A DNA stretch of 64,000 nucleotides from Leucobacter chromiireducens subsp. solipictus (GTDB lineage: Bacteria; Actinomycetota; Actinomycetes; Actinomycetales; Microbacteriaceae). The notes beneath the pieces were generated by a model that ran no database searches, was not told the DNA's origin, and was given only the letters and a program-made list of their open reading frames with translations. The translations under genes and the position numbers were made by a program. Position 1 is the first letter of the stretch, and each line of letters begins with the position of its first letter. The stretch lies in the NCBI RefSeq assembly GCF_016758195.1, contig NZ_QYAC01000002.1, positions 186,001-250,000 on the forward strand. Reading direction: 5' to 3'. This document shows, piece after piece, positions 16,176 to 25,198 of the stretch.

Positions 16176-17967
16176 CACTCAGCCTGGCGTGCTCTGCGAG
16201 TTTCGCGGCAAATGGGGATGCTTCGCGCATGAGTTTCGCCATCTCAGCTTGGTCTTTTCGGCACCGCTCATATGCGGGGTTCTGGTCAAAGGGAGTCAGC
16301 TTCGCGATTACCGGCTTCAGATTTCGGTAGAACAAGAGACCGTATCCGCCCATCATTTCGCGAATCTCGCTGGCCTCCAGGACCGCTCGTTTCTCCTCGC
16401 TGACTTGAATCGAGGCAGGCCCACCTCCCCAGGAGTGCGATTCCCGGCGCACCCAAAGCTCACCGATGAGGCCAGAGAGCTTTCGGAGTTCCTCTTCGTC
16501 GCTCCCGCCGGGCAACACGATCTTTGCGACTGCTGCGTCCCACATCGTTTTCGCGTTTTCTTGCCCCCATTGAGCAAGTTGCTCCTTGGACTGAAATACG
16601 CCGACGACAACTCGGCCGCGGCCTCCACCCGCGGTGATGATTTCGTAGAGTCCCTGGTACTCAAAGTTCCCGAGTTCGTCGAGGATGTAGCTCACGGGGG
16701 GATCCACGCGGTTCCCGGGCGAGGCATCTGCGATGCCTTTGGTCACGTAGTCGAGTTCCGCGAATAGGCCGTCGATGATGCGCGTGTATCCGCCGGCACT
16801 TTGCTTGTCGCCCACCATGTAGATGGTCTGTTTCTGGAGCACGAAGGAAACGGGGTCGAACTGTTCGCCTGGTGCGGGTTTCATCCAGGCACGTGCAGCT
16901 CGCGATTCAAGAAACGCGAGCACTGTGGGGAGGACACCCCACTGTGTTGCGCGCTGCTCGGGCGGCATGTTGATGACCGTCTCGAGGTGTCTTGCGTGCT
17001 CTGCGAGCCCCTCTGGGTGGTTTCGGATTGCCTGGACAGCGTCGAAAGCGCGCTGCGGCGACGATACCCAGTCCCAGATCGTGTCAACATCTGCTCCTGC
17101 GCACGCTGCAGCGTGAAAGAGATGGGCTGCGAGCTGTTGCCCTAGGGTGTCCCAGTGCCCACCGTTTGAGGTGGACCCGGAGAACGAATCGGAGGGGATC
17201 AGCGCCCGGATTCGGCGTACAAGAGTTCGCTCGTCCACGCATCCCTCAACGGGGTCCCAACGAAGAACGCGCCCAAAGTTATCGCCGCCATCGATGCCGG
17301 GAGCGAAGATCCAGCATTTGGATCCGAGCCGTTCGCGTGCGAGGAGCGTCAACGCGGCGTTGTCGAGTTTTGAGGACGTGGTGATCAGTGCGCCTGGAGC
17401 GGACATGATCCAATTCAGGATCAGAAACCAGCCCTTGCCAGAGCGTGACGGTCCGATGATGATCGTGGGGTCTTCCATGCGCAGCCAGAGGTCGATTCCC
17501 CAGAACTCTCCCACCCGGTACCCGCAATCAGTCGGCCGGAGATCTCGTGGGGAGATCGTCGGTCGTAGTAGCGGACCGCGCACGGACACGAGTTGTTTGG
17601 TGCTGAGTTCACGGTTGACGTCTTTGAGGGGGGCGAGGCCCGGCTTTCGCTGCGGATCTTTCTTCTGCCGATGCCTCACCGTGAAAAACAACACGATGCA
17701 CACGGCCCCGCCACCCATCACGAGGAAGATCAGCAGCCAGTGCACCACACCTGGGACATCGGCCCGACTGATCGTGGTGGGGTCGGCCTGCACCCACAGG
17801 GCGAGGAGCTGGGGGAGGGTGAGCTTGTCGTCCCCGGCGAACGTGGAGGGGTTTGTGAGTGCGAGCACCGCGATTTGCGGGAGCATCAGCACCGCGGTGA
17901 ATACGAAAATCACTAGTGCGACTGCTGCCTGCCAAGGGAGCGTAGACCATTTCCAAGTGGGGTGCAT
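16168..17967 (-). CDS. Type IV coupling protein (VirD4/TraD/TraG-like)
   Basis: 599 aa. Two N-terminal membrane segments (about 12-37 and 72-95) precede a cytoplasmic RecA-like ATPase with Walker A IIGPSRSGKGW at about 172 and Walker B SYILDELGNF at about 429. TAGGGRGRVVVGVFQSKEQL at about 445 is the arginine-rich region seen in VirD4/TraG proteins. This ATPase recruits the relaxosome and pumps DNA and proteins into the secretion channel. The start codon overlaps the upstream stop (TAATG). It is the likely receptor for any C-terminal signal on the transferred proteins. Confidence 0.9.
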   Translation of the reverse strand: MHPTWKWSTLPWQAAVALVIFVFTAVLMLPQIAVLALTNPSTFAGDDKLTLPQLLALWVQADPTTISRADVPGVVHWLLIFLVMGGGAVCIVLFFTVRHRQKKDPQRKPGLAPLKDVNRELSTKQLVSVRGPLLRPTISPRDLRPTDCGYRVGEFWGIDLWLRMEDPTIIIGPSRSGKGWFLILNWIMSAPGALITTSSKLDNAALTLLARERLGSKCWIFAPGIDGGDNFGRVLRWDPVEGCVDERTLVRRIRALIPSDSFSGSTSNGGHWDTLGQQLAAHLFHAAACAGADVDTIWDWVSSPQRAFDAVQAIRNHPEGLAEHARHLETVINMPPEQRATQWGVLPTVLAFLESRAARAWMKPAPGEQFDPVSFVLQKQTIYMVGDKQSAGGYTRIIDGLFAELDYVTKGIADASPGNRVDPPVSYILDELGNFEYQGLYEIITAGGGRGRVVVGVFQSKEQLAQWGQENAKTMWDAAVAKIVLPGGSDEEELRKLSGLIGELWVRRESHSWGGGPASIQVSEEKRAVLEASEIREMMGGYGLLFYRNLKPVIAKLTPFDQNPAYERCRKDQAEMAKLMREASPFAAKLAEHARLSDA

Positions 17968-18455
17968 TATGCCGCCACCCCAAGGCCCGGGACCGACCGT
18001 GCCACAGCCTCGTAGGTGAGCGAGTTCATCCTCGCTACGAACGAGAACTCATCGATAACCGGTTTTGCCTTCCGGCCAAGGTTTGCCACTGCATACTCGG
18101 ACAGGTCGTTCACGATCGGGGAGCCCAGACGGAGAAACTCTCCCAACTCTTCAATCTGCCAGGTGCGCTCCAGGAACCGCCCTGCCGCTTTCACTGCCCG
18201 AAGAGTGGGGGAGGGGACACGCAACGGCATTTCCTTACTGATCCGGCCAGTCTGCTCGGACCAGCTCAGACACATCTCCACCCGCCGTGCCGCGGAGAAG
18301 TTGCCACCCATGCGCGGTTCAGTCAGGCGTACACGCACAAGATCGGTCACTTCCGTCCAGAGCGTCCACAGCTCAAACAGTGTGGGGTCTTCTGGACCTG
18401 GGGTCGTCTCTAACCCCTGTCGGAATTCCCGGTACAGCTCATTTACTCCATTCAT
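17967..18455 (-). CDS. Hypothetical protein between VirB4-like and coupling-protein genes
   Basis: 162 aa. ATG overlaps the VirB4-like stop (ATGA) and its own stop overlaps the coupling-protein start (TAATG), so it is tightly coupled within the transfer operon. Soluble, helical and moderately basic (VRVRLTEPRMGGNFSAARRVEMCLSW). No membrane segment and no family recognised. The position suggests an adaptor for coupling protein or ATPase, but this is inference only. Confidence 0.65.
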   Translation of the reverse strand: MNGVNELYREFRQGLETTPGPEDPTLFELWTLWTEVTDLVRVRLTEPRMGGNFSAARRVEMCLSWSEQTGRISKEMPLRVPSPTLRAVKAAGRFLERTWQIEELGEFLRLGSPIVNDLSEYAVANLGRKAKPVIDEFSFVARMNSLTYEAVARSVPGLGVAA

Positions 18456-19924
18456 ACGGTGATCGCCGCCTTCTTGCGCTCGCGCATTTGCTTGTCAGTG
18501 TCAAAGAGATTTTTCTCCCACCCCGTGGATGTCGGATTGCCATCGACCACGTAGGAGCCGGCCTTGATTTTTGCGAGGAACTGTCCCCGCGAGAGCGTGC
18601 CAATCGCTGCTGCTTCCGCCCTCGTGAACATCTGCCGCTCGATCGCGTCCTTCAGGGTCTCGGATCCCTGCCAGAACGAGATCCGGTTCGCGTAGCCGCG
18701 AAGCAACGACTTCGCGAGCTCACGCTCCTTGGTTCCTTCTGCGCCCACCGCGTCAAAGTCGCCACCCTCATGAACGATGAGGACCATCCCGACGCCGTAC
18801 TCGCCTGAGAGCTTCAGCTGCTTTAACTGCGCCTCCAGCGCGGGGATCGTGCGCATATCTGCCCACCCTTCTTCCCGGATGAGGAAATACTGCCGACCAG
18901 CGTCCTTGTTTGAGATCGTGTTGAACACCCAAGCGTTTGTCACCGCCTGGGTGACCGCCAGTGCTTGGTCTCCGCGCTGCCCAATCGCGAACGTGTCGAT
19001 CACTGTGTAGGGGGAGCTGGGATCGAGGGTGATCGAGGAATCAGTATCGAACATGCCGCCGAGATCTCCGTGCACCAGCCGGCGCAATCCATCTCTCAGA
19101 TCGTTCGCGTCGCCCTGCACAAAGTAGCCGTCCTGCGCCTGAAGGAGCGCGGGAGACGCAATCTTTTCCCACACCGCACGCAACGTCGGATTGTTCCCCG
19201 ATTCGGACACCACCTCTTCAAGCGCCCATTCGAGGATCGTCATCTCTCGTGCGATCAAGGGCCGCTCACCTGGGGTGAGCAAACTCGCGATCTGTTGGAG
19301 AACAGTCACCCGGGCCGCACGGACTCGTGCATGATAGCTCCCCTCCGACTCGTCGTTTCGTCGCTCTGGAGCGACGAGCGGGTTCAACCGGATCTCACTG
19401 CCAAAGACCCCCATCTTGAACACGCTTCCGCCGATGGCTTCCGCAACGGCCCCATGCTCGCCCTTCGAATCGGACGTGTTAATCGCGAGACGACCAAACT
19501 CCACAAGGAGCGTGACGAGCCGTTTGATCACAAACGATTTGCCCTGCCGGAGCGACCCTTGGATCAGAATGTTCGGGGAGGACACCAAGCCTCGCCGGTA
19601 GAGCTCCCACGGGTCAAACGTGAACGGGCGCCCACTGTTCTTATCGATCCCGATGATCGGGCCCGCGACGTCATGAATGTCCGCGGCCGCGAACGTGTTC
19701 GCGGCCGCCAACTGGTGACCAGTTGCCCGATGCCATGGACGGCGGATGGGGATCGTCCAAAACCCACCCTGGAACTGCATGGGGCTCTGCACGGGCAGCT
19801 TTTCAACAACCTCTTTCAGATCAGTTTCTTCGTCTCGCAGAGCGCTGGCGTACGCCTTGTTCAGCGCCTTGCGTTCTTTGCGAGTGAGGCCCGCCGCCTC
19901 GAGAGTGAGGAGTCTTTTTGCCAC
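18452..19924 (-). CDS. VirB4/TraC-like conjugation ATPase
   Basis: 490 aa, GTG start. Contains a P-loop ILIQGSLRQGKSFVIKR at about 120, followed by a strand that names the loaded DNA/protein path (INTSDSKGEHG). The second acidic motif is FLIREEGWADM at about 350, where VirB4 proteins usually have DE; the change to REE is notable. Actinobacterial VirB4 homologues of this shorter type lack the N-terminal VirB4 domain, which here is probably supplied by the SCO6880-like protein encoded just upstream. It would energise assembly of the mating channel. Confidence 0.8.
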   Translation of the reverse strand: MAKRLLTLEAAGLTRKERKALNKAYASALRDEETDLKEVVEKLPVQSPMQFQGGFWTIPIRRPWHRATGHQLAAANTFAAADIHDVAGPIIGIDKNSGRPFTFDPWELYRRGLVSSPNILIQGSLRQGKSFVIKRLVTLLVEFGRLAINTSDSKGEHGAVAEAIGGSVFKMGVFGSEIRLNPLVAPERRNDESEGSYHARVRAARVTVLQQIASLLTPGERPLIAREMTILEWALEEVVSESGNNPTLRAVWEKIASPALLQAQDGYFVQGDANDLRDGLRRLVHGDLGGMFDTDSSITLDPSSPYTVIDTFAIGQRGDQALAVTQAVTNAWVFNTISNKDAGRQYFLIREEGWADMRTIPALEAQLKQLKLSGEYGVGMVLIVHEGGDFDAVGAEGTKERELAKSLLRGYANRISFWQGSETLKDAIERQMFTRAEAAAIGTLSRGQFLAKIKAGSYVVDGNPTSTGWEKNLFDTDKQMRERKKAAITV

Positions 19925-19936
19925 GTCAACCAGTCC

Positions 19937-21427
19937 CTACTTCATTCCCAGGCCACACGGGTACGCCACGTTGATCAGGGCCTCCGCCTGCTGCCATGGC
20001 ATCGAGCGCGGCTCAAGACCCGTCGCGGAACACGCATTGCGAATCGATGCAGCTTCCTGCTCCAACACCTCGGGTGCTGTCGCTGTGACGGTCAAGAACG
20101 CGGAGAAACGGAGTTCTCCCTGCCCCGCCACAAGGTCTGCCTCCTGCTGCTCCAGCGCACGCCAATCGGCATCATCGGCTGCGGTGGTGGGCTTGCCCGT
20201 TTTCGCCCGCATGCCCGCGTTTGTGATCCACGTGCGCTTCTGCTCTTCGATTTTCTTCATGGCCTGACCGATCTGGACCGGCTGTCCCACGAGCATGAAC
20301 GTTTGCCGCACGGGCTTCCCAGACTGCTGCTTTGCGAAAATCAGTCGCGACATGAACCCGGGGAACGTCTCATACCGTGGCCATTCCTGAATCCAGTAGG
20401 TGCGGTGCCACCCAGAATCCGTCTCAACGAGGGTGCGGTGCTCATTGATGAGCATCGGCGCGGCAGACTGCGGATCTACACCTTCCCAGACCGTCCCGAT
20501 TCGCGTGTCGACGCCCTGCTGGGACGCCGGATCAATGAGGGAACGACCCCATGCTCCCCACTCGCGCGCGTTCATCCACACATTCCGGGTGAACCCGGCG
20601 TTGTAGAGCGCGTCGCTCGTGGTCGAGATCTCCAGCTCAGCAAGTTTCGACATGCCGGCCTTCTCGCTCTTCTCACCCTTGACCAGCGCCTTCGCCTCAC
20701 CAGAGAGCTTGAACGTGATGGTGAGGAGTGAGATGTGCTGCGTGACCGCCTGATCGGCGAGATCCAACGCTTCACGGTAGGACTTCGCGACACCACCCAC
20801 GAGACCCATCGAGCGCTCTTCGAAGTAGCGGCGCTCGGCGGCCACAGTTCCGGGCCGCGTCTGCTCGAGCAATGTGACTCGGGTGATGTGTTCTTTCTGC
20901 GTGAATGACCCCAACACTTTGGACCATTCGAAGATGAGTGCCTCCCGGTCTGTCTCAGACAGCGTCGACGGCGAATCGACCTGCGGCATGCCGAGCCCAT
21001 TCGTGGCCACCAGGCAGCACACGGTTGCTGTGGCAAGCTTCGCGTCCCAAATCACGACCACGCTATCATCTGTCTCGTACAGATGAATCCGACCCTCTCG
21101 CCCGGGGAGATCCATCGAGGATGTCGGGGTGATCTTTTTCTTCTCGGGACGTGCTCGGTATGTCGTAGCTCCCGTGCTCTTTCTCACCATTCCCCCTACT
21201 TCTCTCATCAGGTGTGTAACTACTGACTGCCCGTGCCGTCGCAAAAGCCCCACCGCAGCGAGTGGCGCTGCAATCGGGAGGGAACTGAAGAGACCGATGA
21301 ACCCTTCACCCATCACCGCGATCGCCCCGATACCCACGGCGAGACTGACCGCCACGAACCCCGGACCGTCGATCCCGTTCACCACCCCCTGGGAGGGCAA
21401 CCGGGCGAACTTCACGGTGCTGCTCAT
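19937..21427 (-). CDS. SCO6880-like conjugation membrane protein
   Basis: 496 aa. Two hydrophobic segments near the N-terminus (about 24-42 and 46-62) are followed by a large cytoplasmic domain resembling the PrgI-like plus VirB4 N-terminal architecture of the Streptomyces SCO6880 family (IHLYETDDSVVVIWDAKLATATVCCLVATNGLG; SRLIFAKQQSGKPVRQTFMLVGQPVQI). ATG overlaps the upstream stop (ATGA). It ends 13 nt before the VirB4-like gene, and together they probably form the split VirB3-VirB4 equivalent of this secretion system. Confidence 0.75.
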   Translation of the reverse strand: MSSTVKFARLPSQGVVNGIDGPGFVAVSLAVGIGAIAVMGEGFIGLFSSLPIAAPLAAVGLLRRHGQSVVTHLMREVGGMVRKSTGATTYRARPEKKKITPTSSMDLPGREGRIHLYETDDSVVVIWDAKLATATVCCLVATNGLGMPQVDSPSTLSETDREALIFEWSKVLGSFTQKEHITRVTLLEQTRPGTVAAERRYFEERSMGLVGGVAKSYREALDLADQAVTQHISLLTITFKLSGEAKALVKGEKSEKAGMSKLAELEISTTSDALYNAGFTRNVWMNAREWGAWGRSLIDPASQQGVDTRIGTVWEGVDPQSAAPMLINEHRTLVETDSGWHRTYWIQEWPRYETFPGFMSRLIFAKQQSGKPVRQTFMLVGQPVQIGQAMKKIEEQKRTWITNAGMRAKTGKPTTAADDADWRALEQQEADLVAGQGELRFSAFLTVTATAPEVLEQEAASIRNACSATGLEPRSMPWQQAEALINVAYPCGLGMK

Positions 21428-22752
21428 GGCTTCGGCTCCCTAGGTGGTCGAGGGTCGGATGGGCCGGTCAGAGTCGGTGACGCTGGCGGCCTCTCCCGCG
21501 GCGGGTTCGCTGGGCTCGGAGCGTTTCCTCCTCGCGGACCTGGTTCCGGTGAGGGCGTCGGAGACGGACTACTCGGCGGGGTGGCTCCCGGCGAGGGATC
21601 GGTGGAGCGAGGCTCTGGAACGCTGGGTTGTCCGCCAAACCTGCCGTCTGCCGCCGGGCCCTGCCCGGGACGTTCTGGCTGAGTGGGCGGGGAGCCTCCG
21701 GCTCCGGGTTTGGTCCCTGGCGTGCTGGGCGCCCCAGAGCTCCCTGACACCGCAGGAGAACTGGCCGGTTGTGGCTGTCCACCGCCGGAACGACCGCCGC
21801 CGCCTCCGTTTGGGATTCTGCGCCCTGCACTTGAGACCACGCGCTGCGTCTTCTGCACGGCACTACTGCCTGCACGCTGCCCTACTTCATCGCCGCCAGC
21901 GCCTCCTCCCATGAACTGGAAGAAGCTGTAGGCCAGGATCGGCATGAACGCGGTGATGAACAATCCGATAGCGAGGGTGAGCCCTTCACCGGACAGGATT
22001 GAGTCCACGCTGCCCAGTCCTGCCATAACAAGGATCAGCGTTCCCAAGATCAAGGGCTTGGCAAGGGCCATCGCGGTGACTGCGCTCATCCAACGCTTCA
22101 CCCACTCATCCCCGTTCCCCTTCCCCGGGAGAAGAACGAAAGCCAGTGGTGCGAAGGTGATGAGGATCATGAGGACAAAGTCTCGGAACGCCATTGCAAA
22201 GGTGATGAAAAAGAGTCCGATGAACATGATCACCAGCACCATCATCATCTGCATCACCGGTGCTGCTCCGACAGCTGCGCCGATCGTATGGGCCCCCCAG
22301 TTCGCCTGACCGGCAAAGAGTGTCTCGAACATGCCCGCGAATCCGCCCTCGCCGGTGAGCCGCGCGAGAATCCCGGCACTGAACTCATCAATGATCTGGA
22401 GCCCCTGACCCACGATGAAGTAAGAGAAATAGAACGCGGGTAACGCGGCGATTGATGCGAGAGCGGTCCGCTTGATGAGATCAGGTCGCTGCATGACAGC
22501 GCCGGCAGCGATGCCCACGATGAACGTGATGAACATGACAAAGATCGCCATGCCCAACCAGACGCCGGCCTCACTTTGTGCGGTGTTCCAAAGCTCATTT
22601 CCCGGACGGAAGCCCTGTCCTCCCAACGACAGCTCTGCGAGCCAGTTGATCGCGGAGACAGTCCAGTTGGCTGTGTCTTCCATCGAGGCACACAGAAAGT
22701 CCGTGAGACCACACTCAAAGTTGACGAGGGGATCTTCCGCCCGGGCGATCAC
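21424..22752 (-). CDS. TrbL/VirB6-like polytopic membrane protein
   Basis: 442 aa, GTG start directly after the upstream stop. About six membrane segments lie between residues 60 and 290 (WLGMAIFVMFITFIVGIAAGA, MMMVLVIMFIGLFFITFAMAF, FVLMILITFAPLAFVLL and others), including the NGDEWVKRWMSAVTAMALAKP loop typical of actinobacterial TrbL-like proteins. The last 150 residues are a Pro/Gly/Ser-rich disordered tail. This would be the inner-membrane channel component of the mating pore. Confidence 0.8.
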   Translation of the reverse strand: MIARAEDPLVNFECGLTDFLCASMEDTANWTVSAINWLAELSLGGQGFRPGNELWNTAQSEAGVWLGMAIFVMFITFIVGIAAGAVMQRPDLIKRTALASIAALPAFYFSYFIVGQGLQIIDEFSAGILARLTGEGGFAGMFETLFAGQANWGAHTIGAAVGAAPVMQMMMVLVIMFIGLFFITFAMAFRDFVLMILITFAPLAFVLLPGKGNGDEWVKRWMSAVTAMALAKPLILGTLILVMAGLGSVDSILSGEGLTLAIGLFITAFMPILAYSFFQFMGGGAGGDEVGQRAGSSAVQKTQRVVSSAGRRIPNGGGGGRSGGGQPQPASSPAVSGSSGAPSTPGTKPGAGGSPPTQPERPGQGPAADGRFGGQPSVPEPRSTDPSPGATPPSSPSPTPSPEPGPRGGNAPSPANPPRERPPASPTLTGPSDPRPPREPKP

Positions 22753-23019
22753 TTAGGCAATCCCCAGGTCAAAGCCCACGAGGAACTGCCAGATTCCTGA
22801 CGCGCTGCCCAGCGCAGCGACACCGAGCGCAAGCCACATCACCGACTTCGATGCTCCCTGCTGAAGATTCTGGTTCCCGAACCCTTTGAACGCGAGCGTG
22901 ACCGCAACTGCGATCAAAGCGAGGAACGTGATGAGGAGCCCGAGCCCCAAGAACCAGGAAACGACCTGGATGATCGCTGACGACCCTGGTGCGGAAAAGT
23001 CCGGTTCAATATCCGGCAT
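22753..23019 (-). CDS. VirB2/TrbC-like pilin candidate (88 aa)
   Basis: The ATG at 23017-23019 is preferred over the longer ORF because AAAGGA lies upstream on the minus strand. Two hydrophobic helices (VVSWFLGLGLLITFLALIAVAVTLAF and VMWLALGVAALGSASGIWQFLV) are separated by a short polar loop (KGFGNQNLQQGASKS). The size, topology and location next to the VirB6-like gene match VirB2-type pilins or the DUF6112-like small membrane proteins of actinobacterial systems. No sequence signature settles which. Confidence 0.65.
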   Translation of the reverse strand: MPDIEPDFSAPGSSAIIQVVSWFLGLGLLITFLALIAVAVTLAFKGFGNQNLQQGASKSVMWLALGVAALGSASGIWQFLVGFDLGIA

Positions 23020-23094
23020 GGTCTGTGTCCTTTCGAAGACTGACGTTGTGTCATCTCCTAGAAGACCGGTGAAGCGCAGCCCAAGCACACAAAA

Positions 23095-23124
23095 GTGGGG
23101 CCGACCCTCACGGGCCGGCCCCAC
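23095..23124 (-). terminator. Terminator after the M23 peptidase gene
   Basis: Nine-bp perfect stem GTGGGGCCG / CGGCCCCAC. On the minus strand it is followed by TTTTGTG. It lies 16 nt past the peptidase stop and splits the conjugation run into an upstream part (26.3-23.1 kb) and a downstream part starting with the pilin gene. Confidence 0.8.
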
Positions 23125-23139
23125 ACCATCGAGTCCTAC

Positions 23140-23793
23140 TTACGGGTTCCCGATGAAGGGATACGGGTTGATATCCGGATAGAAATTTCGGGCTGTGGAG
23201 GAGAGCGTGAAGTGAGTGTGAGGGGCACTTGTGCACCCGCTCATCCCGGACCTGGCGACAGTCTGCCCGGCCCGCACGACCGCCCCAGGAATGATCCCGA
23301 GGGCAGCTGGTGAACCAGCCTCGACATGGTTATGCGAGCTGTACATCGTCATACCCTCGAACCTGTGCTCGATGATGACCGTGGAATTCTCCCCGCGCCA
23401 CCACGACGGATTCACCATGCACACGCCTGGGACGCCGCCACCGTCACCACCAGCAGTCATCACGACCCCGTCATAGGGGGAATAGAGGGCCCCACCAGTT
23501 TCGGACACCAGGTCGATACTGAAACCATCGTGGAATCCCTGCGAGACTCCACGCATATGTGAAGGCCACGCCCACCCATTCGCGCCGAGCGGGCCGTCAT
23601 CATCTGACGGAGGACCAACTTCTGGCCCTGTCAGCTCGCCTTCCCCTTCAAGCGTCGCACCGAGCGCAGCAATACCGGCACCACCAAAGATGGCAATACC
23701 GAACGCGCCAAACCCTGCGACGCCTGCAAGCTGAAGGAAGCGCCGTCTCGTCGCCCCCGTAGCGAGCAGCTTCGCGGCTACTGGTGCGGCCAT
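23140..23793 (-). CDS. M23-family peptidoglycan peptidase with Tat-like signal
   Basis: 217 aa. The N-terminus carries a twin-arginine motif (T-R-R-R-F-L-Q at 15-21) followed by a hydrophobic stretch (AGVAGFGAFGIAIFGGAGIAALG). The mature part has LytM/M23 features: GFHDGFSIDL (first His and Asp), SSHNHVEAGSP, and SAPHTHFTLS (His-x-His). M23 enzymes cleave peptidoglycan crosslinks; in Gram-positive conjugation they open the wall for the channel. The start overlaps the end of the upstream gene by 16 nt. Tat rather than Sec export is inferred from the motif. Confidence 0.85.
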   Translation of the reverse strand: MAAPVAAKLLATGATRRRFLQLAGVAGFGAFGIAIFGGAGIAALGATLEGEGELTGPEVGPPSDDDGPLGANGWAWPSHMRGVSQGFHDGFSIDLVSETGGALYSPYDGVVMTAGGDGGGVPGVCMVNPSWWRGENSTVIIEHRFEGMTMYSSHNHVEAGSPAALGIIPGAVVRAGQTVARSGMSGCTSAPHTHFTLSSTARNFYPDINPYPFIGNP

Positions 23794-24680
23794 ACCGTGG
23801 GGAAAGACGCGTCAAGAGTGAATGCCACCCCGCACAATCCGCCCGCGTCCGGCGCATCGCACCAGATACCGAAGTGTGCAGGACGCAGCGTTGTCGGGTC
23901 AGCCGTCCCCACACGGGAGTTGTCGACGTCCGAGAGCACCCACCACTGGGACACGCTTGCTCCAGGAGTGTCAGGCTCCATGTCTGTTCCCTTCGGGAAC
24001 CGAGGGGCCAGTGACGGGTCGATCTGGGAGATTTCTTCCTCGCTCAAGACCTTCTGGGGGTGCGCCTTCCAGAAGTGCTCGGGCAGCAGCGCGAAATTCT
24101 CGTAGGTCGCCCCGTTTGCAAGCGTCCACCAAGTGAACCTCTCCGGGTTGTCATTGGTCGCCCACGCATCCACCTGCGACTGCATCACCACTTCAGGCGG
24201 GTACGTGTAGTATTGCGTCTCCTCAAACGGGCGCGCGTCCACCAAGGTATGGATCTCACCGTTGGGGCCTACGTACTTCTCAGAAGGATGGGTCATGCGC
24301 GCGATCGCAGCCTCCAGGAACTCCTCCCGGGAGAGCTTCGAGAAGTCAGCAGTAAATGCCACTGCCGCAGCGCCAGCAGCGGCTTCCCGCGGATCGGTAG
24401 TGACCGGCATGACCGCCATCCCGTGCTCATCGACCTCAAACTCGAACCCGTCATGCGTGACGGTCGTCTCGCCTGCGTCCCCGTCTTTTTTCGCGACGCT
24501 GGGATCCTCTCCCTGAGCTTTCTCCTCAGCCACGGGCGGTTTGCCAGATGCCCCACTGGACACTCCGGCGCGGGTCCAACCGACAACTGCCGCGGCCACC
24601 AGGAGCACCGCCACGACGATCATCACGATCGTCATGTTCCGACGTCCCCTCGGAAGTGAACCCCACCACTGTTTGATCAT
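23778..24680 (-). CDS. Single-pass membrane protein, possible VirB8/TcpC-like subunit
   Basis: 300 aa from ATG 24678-24680, which overlaps the upstream stop (ATGA). A short basic cytoplasmic N-terminus (MIKQWWGSLPRGRRN) precedes one membrane helix (MTIVMIVVAVLLVAAAVVGW), then an acidic linker and a roughly 220-residue extracytoplasmic domain (VAFTADFSKLSREEFLEAAIARMTHP). This topology matches VirB8/TcpC-like proteins of Gram-positive secretion systems, but no sequence signature proves it. Confidence 0.6.
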   Translation of the reverse strand: MIKQWWGSLPRGRRNMTIVMIVVAVLLVAAAVVGWTRAGVSSGASGKPPVAEEKAQGEDPSVAKKDGDAGETTVTHDGFEFEVDEHGMAVMPVTTDPREAAAGAAAVAFTADFSKLSREEFLEAAIARMTHPSEKYVGPNGEIHTLVDARPFEETQYYTYPPEVVMQSQVDAWATNDNPERFTWWTLANGATYENFALLPEHFWKAHPQKVLSEEEISQIDPSLAPRFPKGTDMEPDTPGASVSQWWVLSDVDNSRVGTADPTTLRPAHFGIWCDAPDAGGLCGVAFTLDASFPTVWPHQ

Positions 24681-25198
24681 GCGTTTTGCTCCATCTCTTC
24701 CTGCTCCCAGTCCTGCATAGACGATGAAAGATATTCCTCCGTTGACACCTGCCACACTGCGGAGCTGCTGTTGGCCGGATCGGCCCACGCCTGCAGCACC
24801 GTTGGGTTGTGCTCTCCTGTCCGGCACCCAGTAGTCCCGGCCCATGAACGCATCCTTTGCAGGAAGAGCTGGAACTGGTAGTGAAAATCGTTCGCGGCAC
24901 CAGGGTTCGCCGCGGGTGTGAACTGCTGTTGGTTCCGGTACTGAAACAACGCCAGCAACTCCTGAACCATAGCCTCATGTCTGAACCAGCACGGCGGAAT
25001 TTCCGAATCCCGAAGGCCATACCGTCGCACGAGCTCAGGAACCCACTCGAAGAGCACCCCCAGAGTTTCTGCGCGCTCCTGCGCATCCAGTCGCCACCAA
25101 TTCACCGGCGGCTCATACGCTGAGGCGGCCTCCGGTATGGGGGTCTTTATCTCAGGCGGCTGAGGGTCCGAGGGCCGCTCACCACGCTCACGCACCAC
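24677..25198 (-). CDS. Soluble conjugation-operon protein, DUF4913-like
   Basis: 173 aa, GTG start overlapping the upstream gene by 11 nt. It has a Pro-rich N-terminus, then a Trp-rich domain (VNWWRLDAQERAETLGVLFEWVPELVRRYGL; PPCWFRHEAMVQELLALFQYRN; a GEHNPTV motif) resembling the DUF4913 family of actinobacterial plasmids. The match is by memory of the pattern and should be treated as tentative. No membrane segment. Role unknown. Confidence 0.55.
   Translation of the reverse strand: MVRERGERPSDPQPPEIKTPIPEAASAYEPPVNWWRLDAQERAETLGVLFEWVPELVRRYGLRDSEIPPCWFRHEAMVQELLALFQYRNQQQFTPAANPGAANDFHYQFQLFLQRMRSWAGTTGCRTGEHNPTVLQAWADPANSSSAVWQVSTEEYLSSSMQDWEQEEMEQNA

Noticed and set aside
18965..20731. 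588-codon plus-strand ORF over the VirB4-like and SCO6880-like genes
   Set aside because: Antisense to two coupled conjugation genes; no motifs, Arg-rich shadow.
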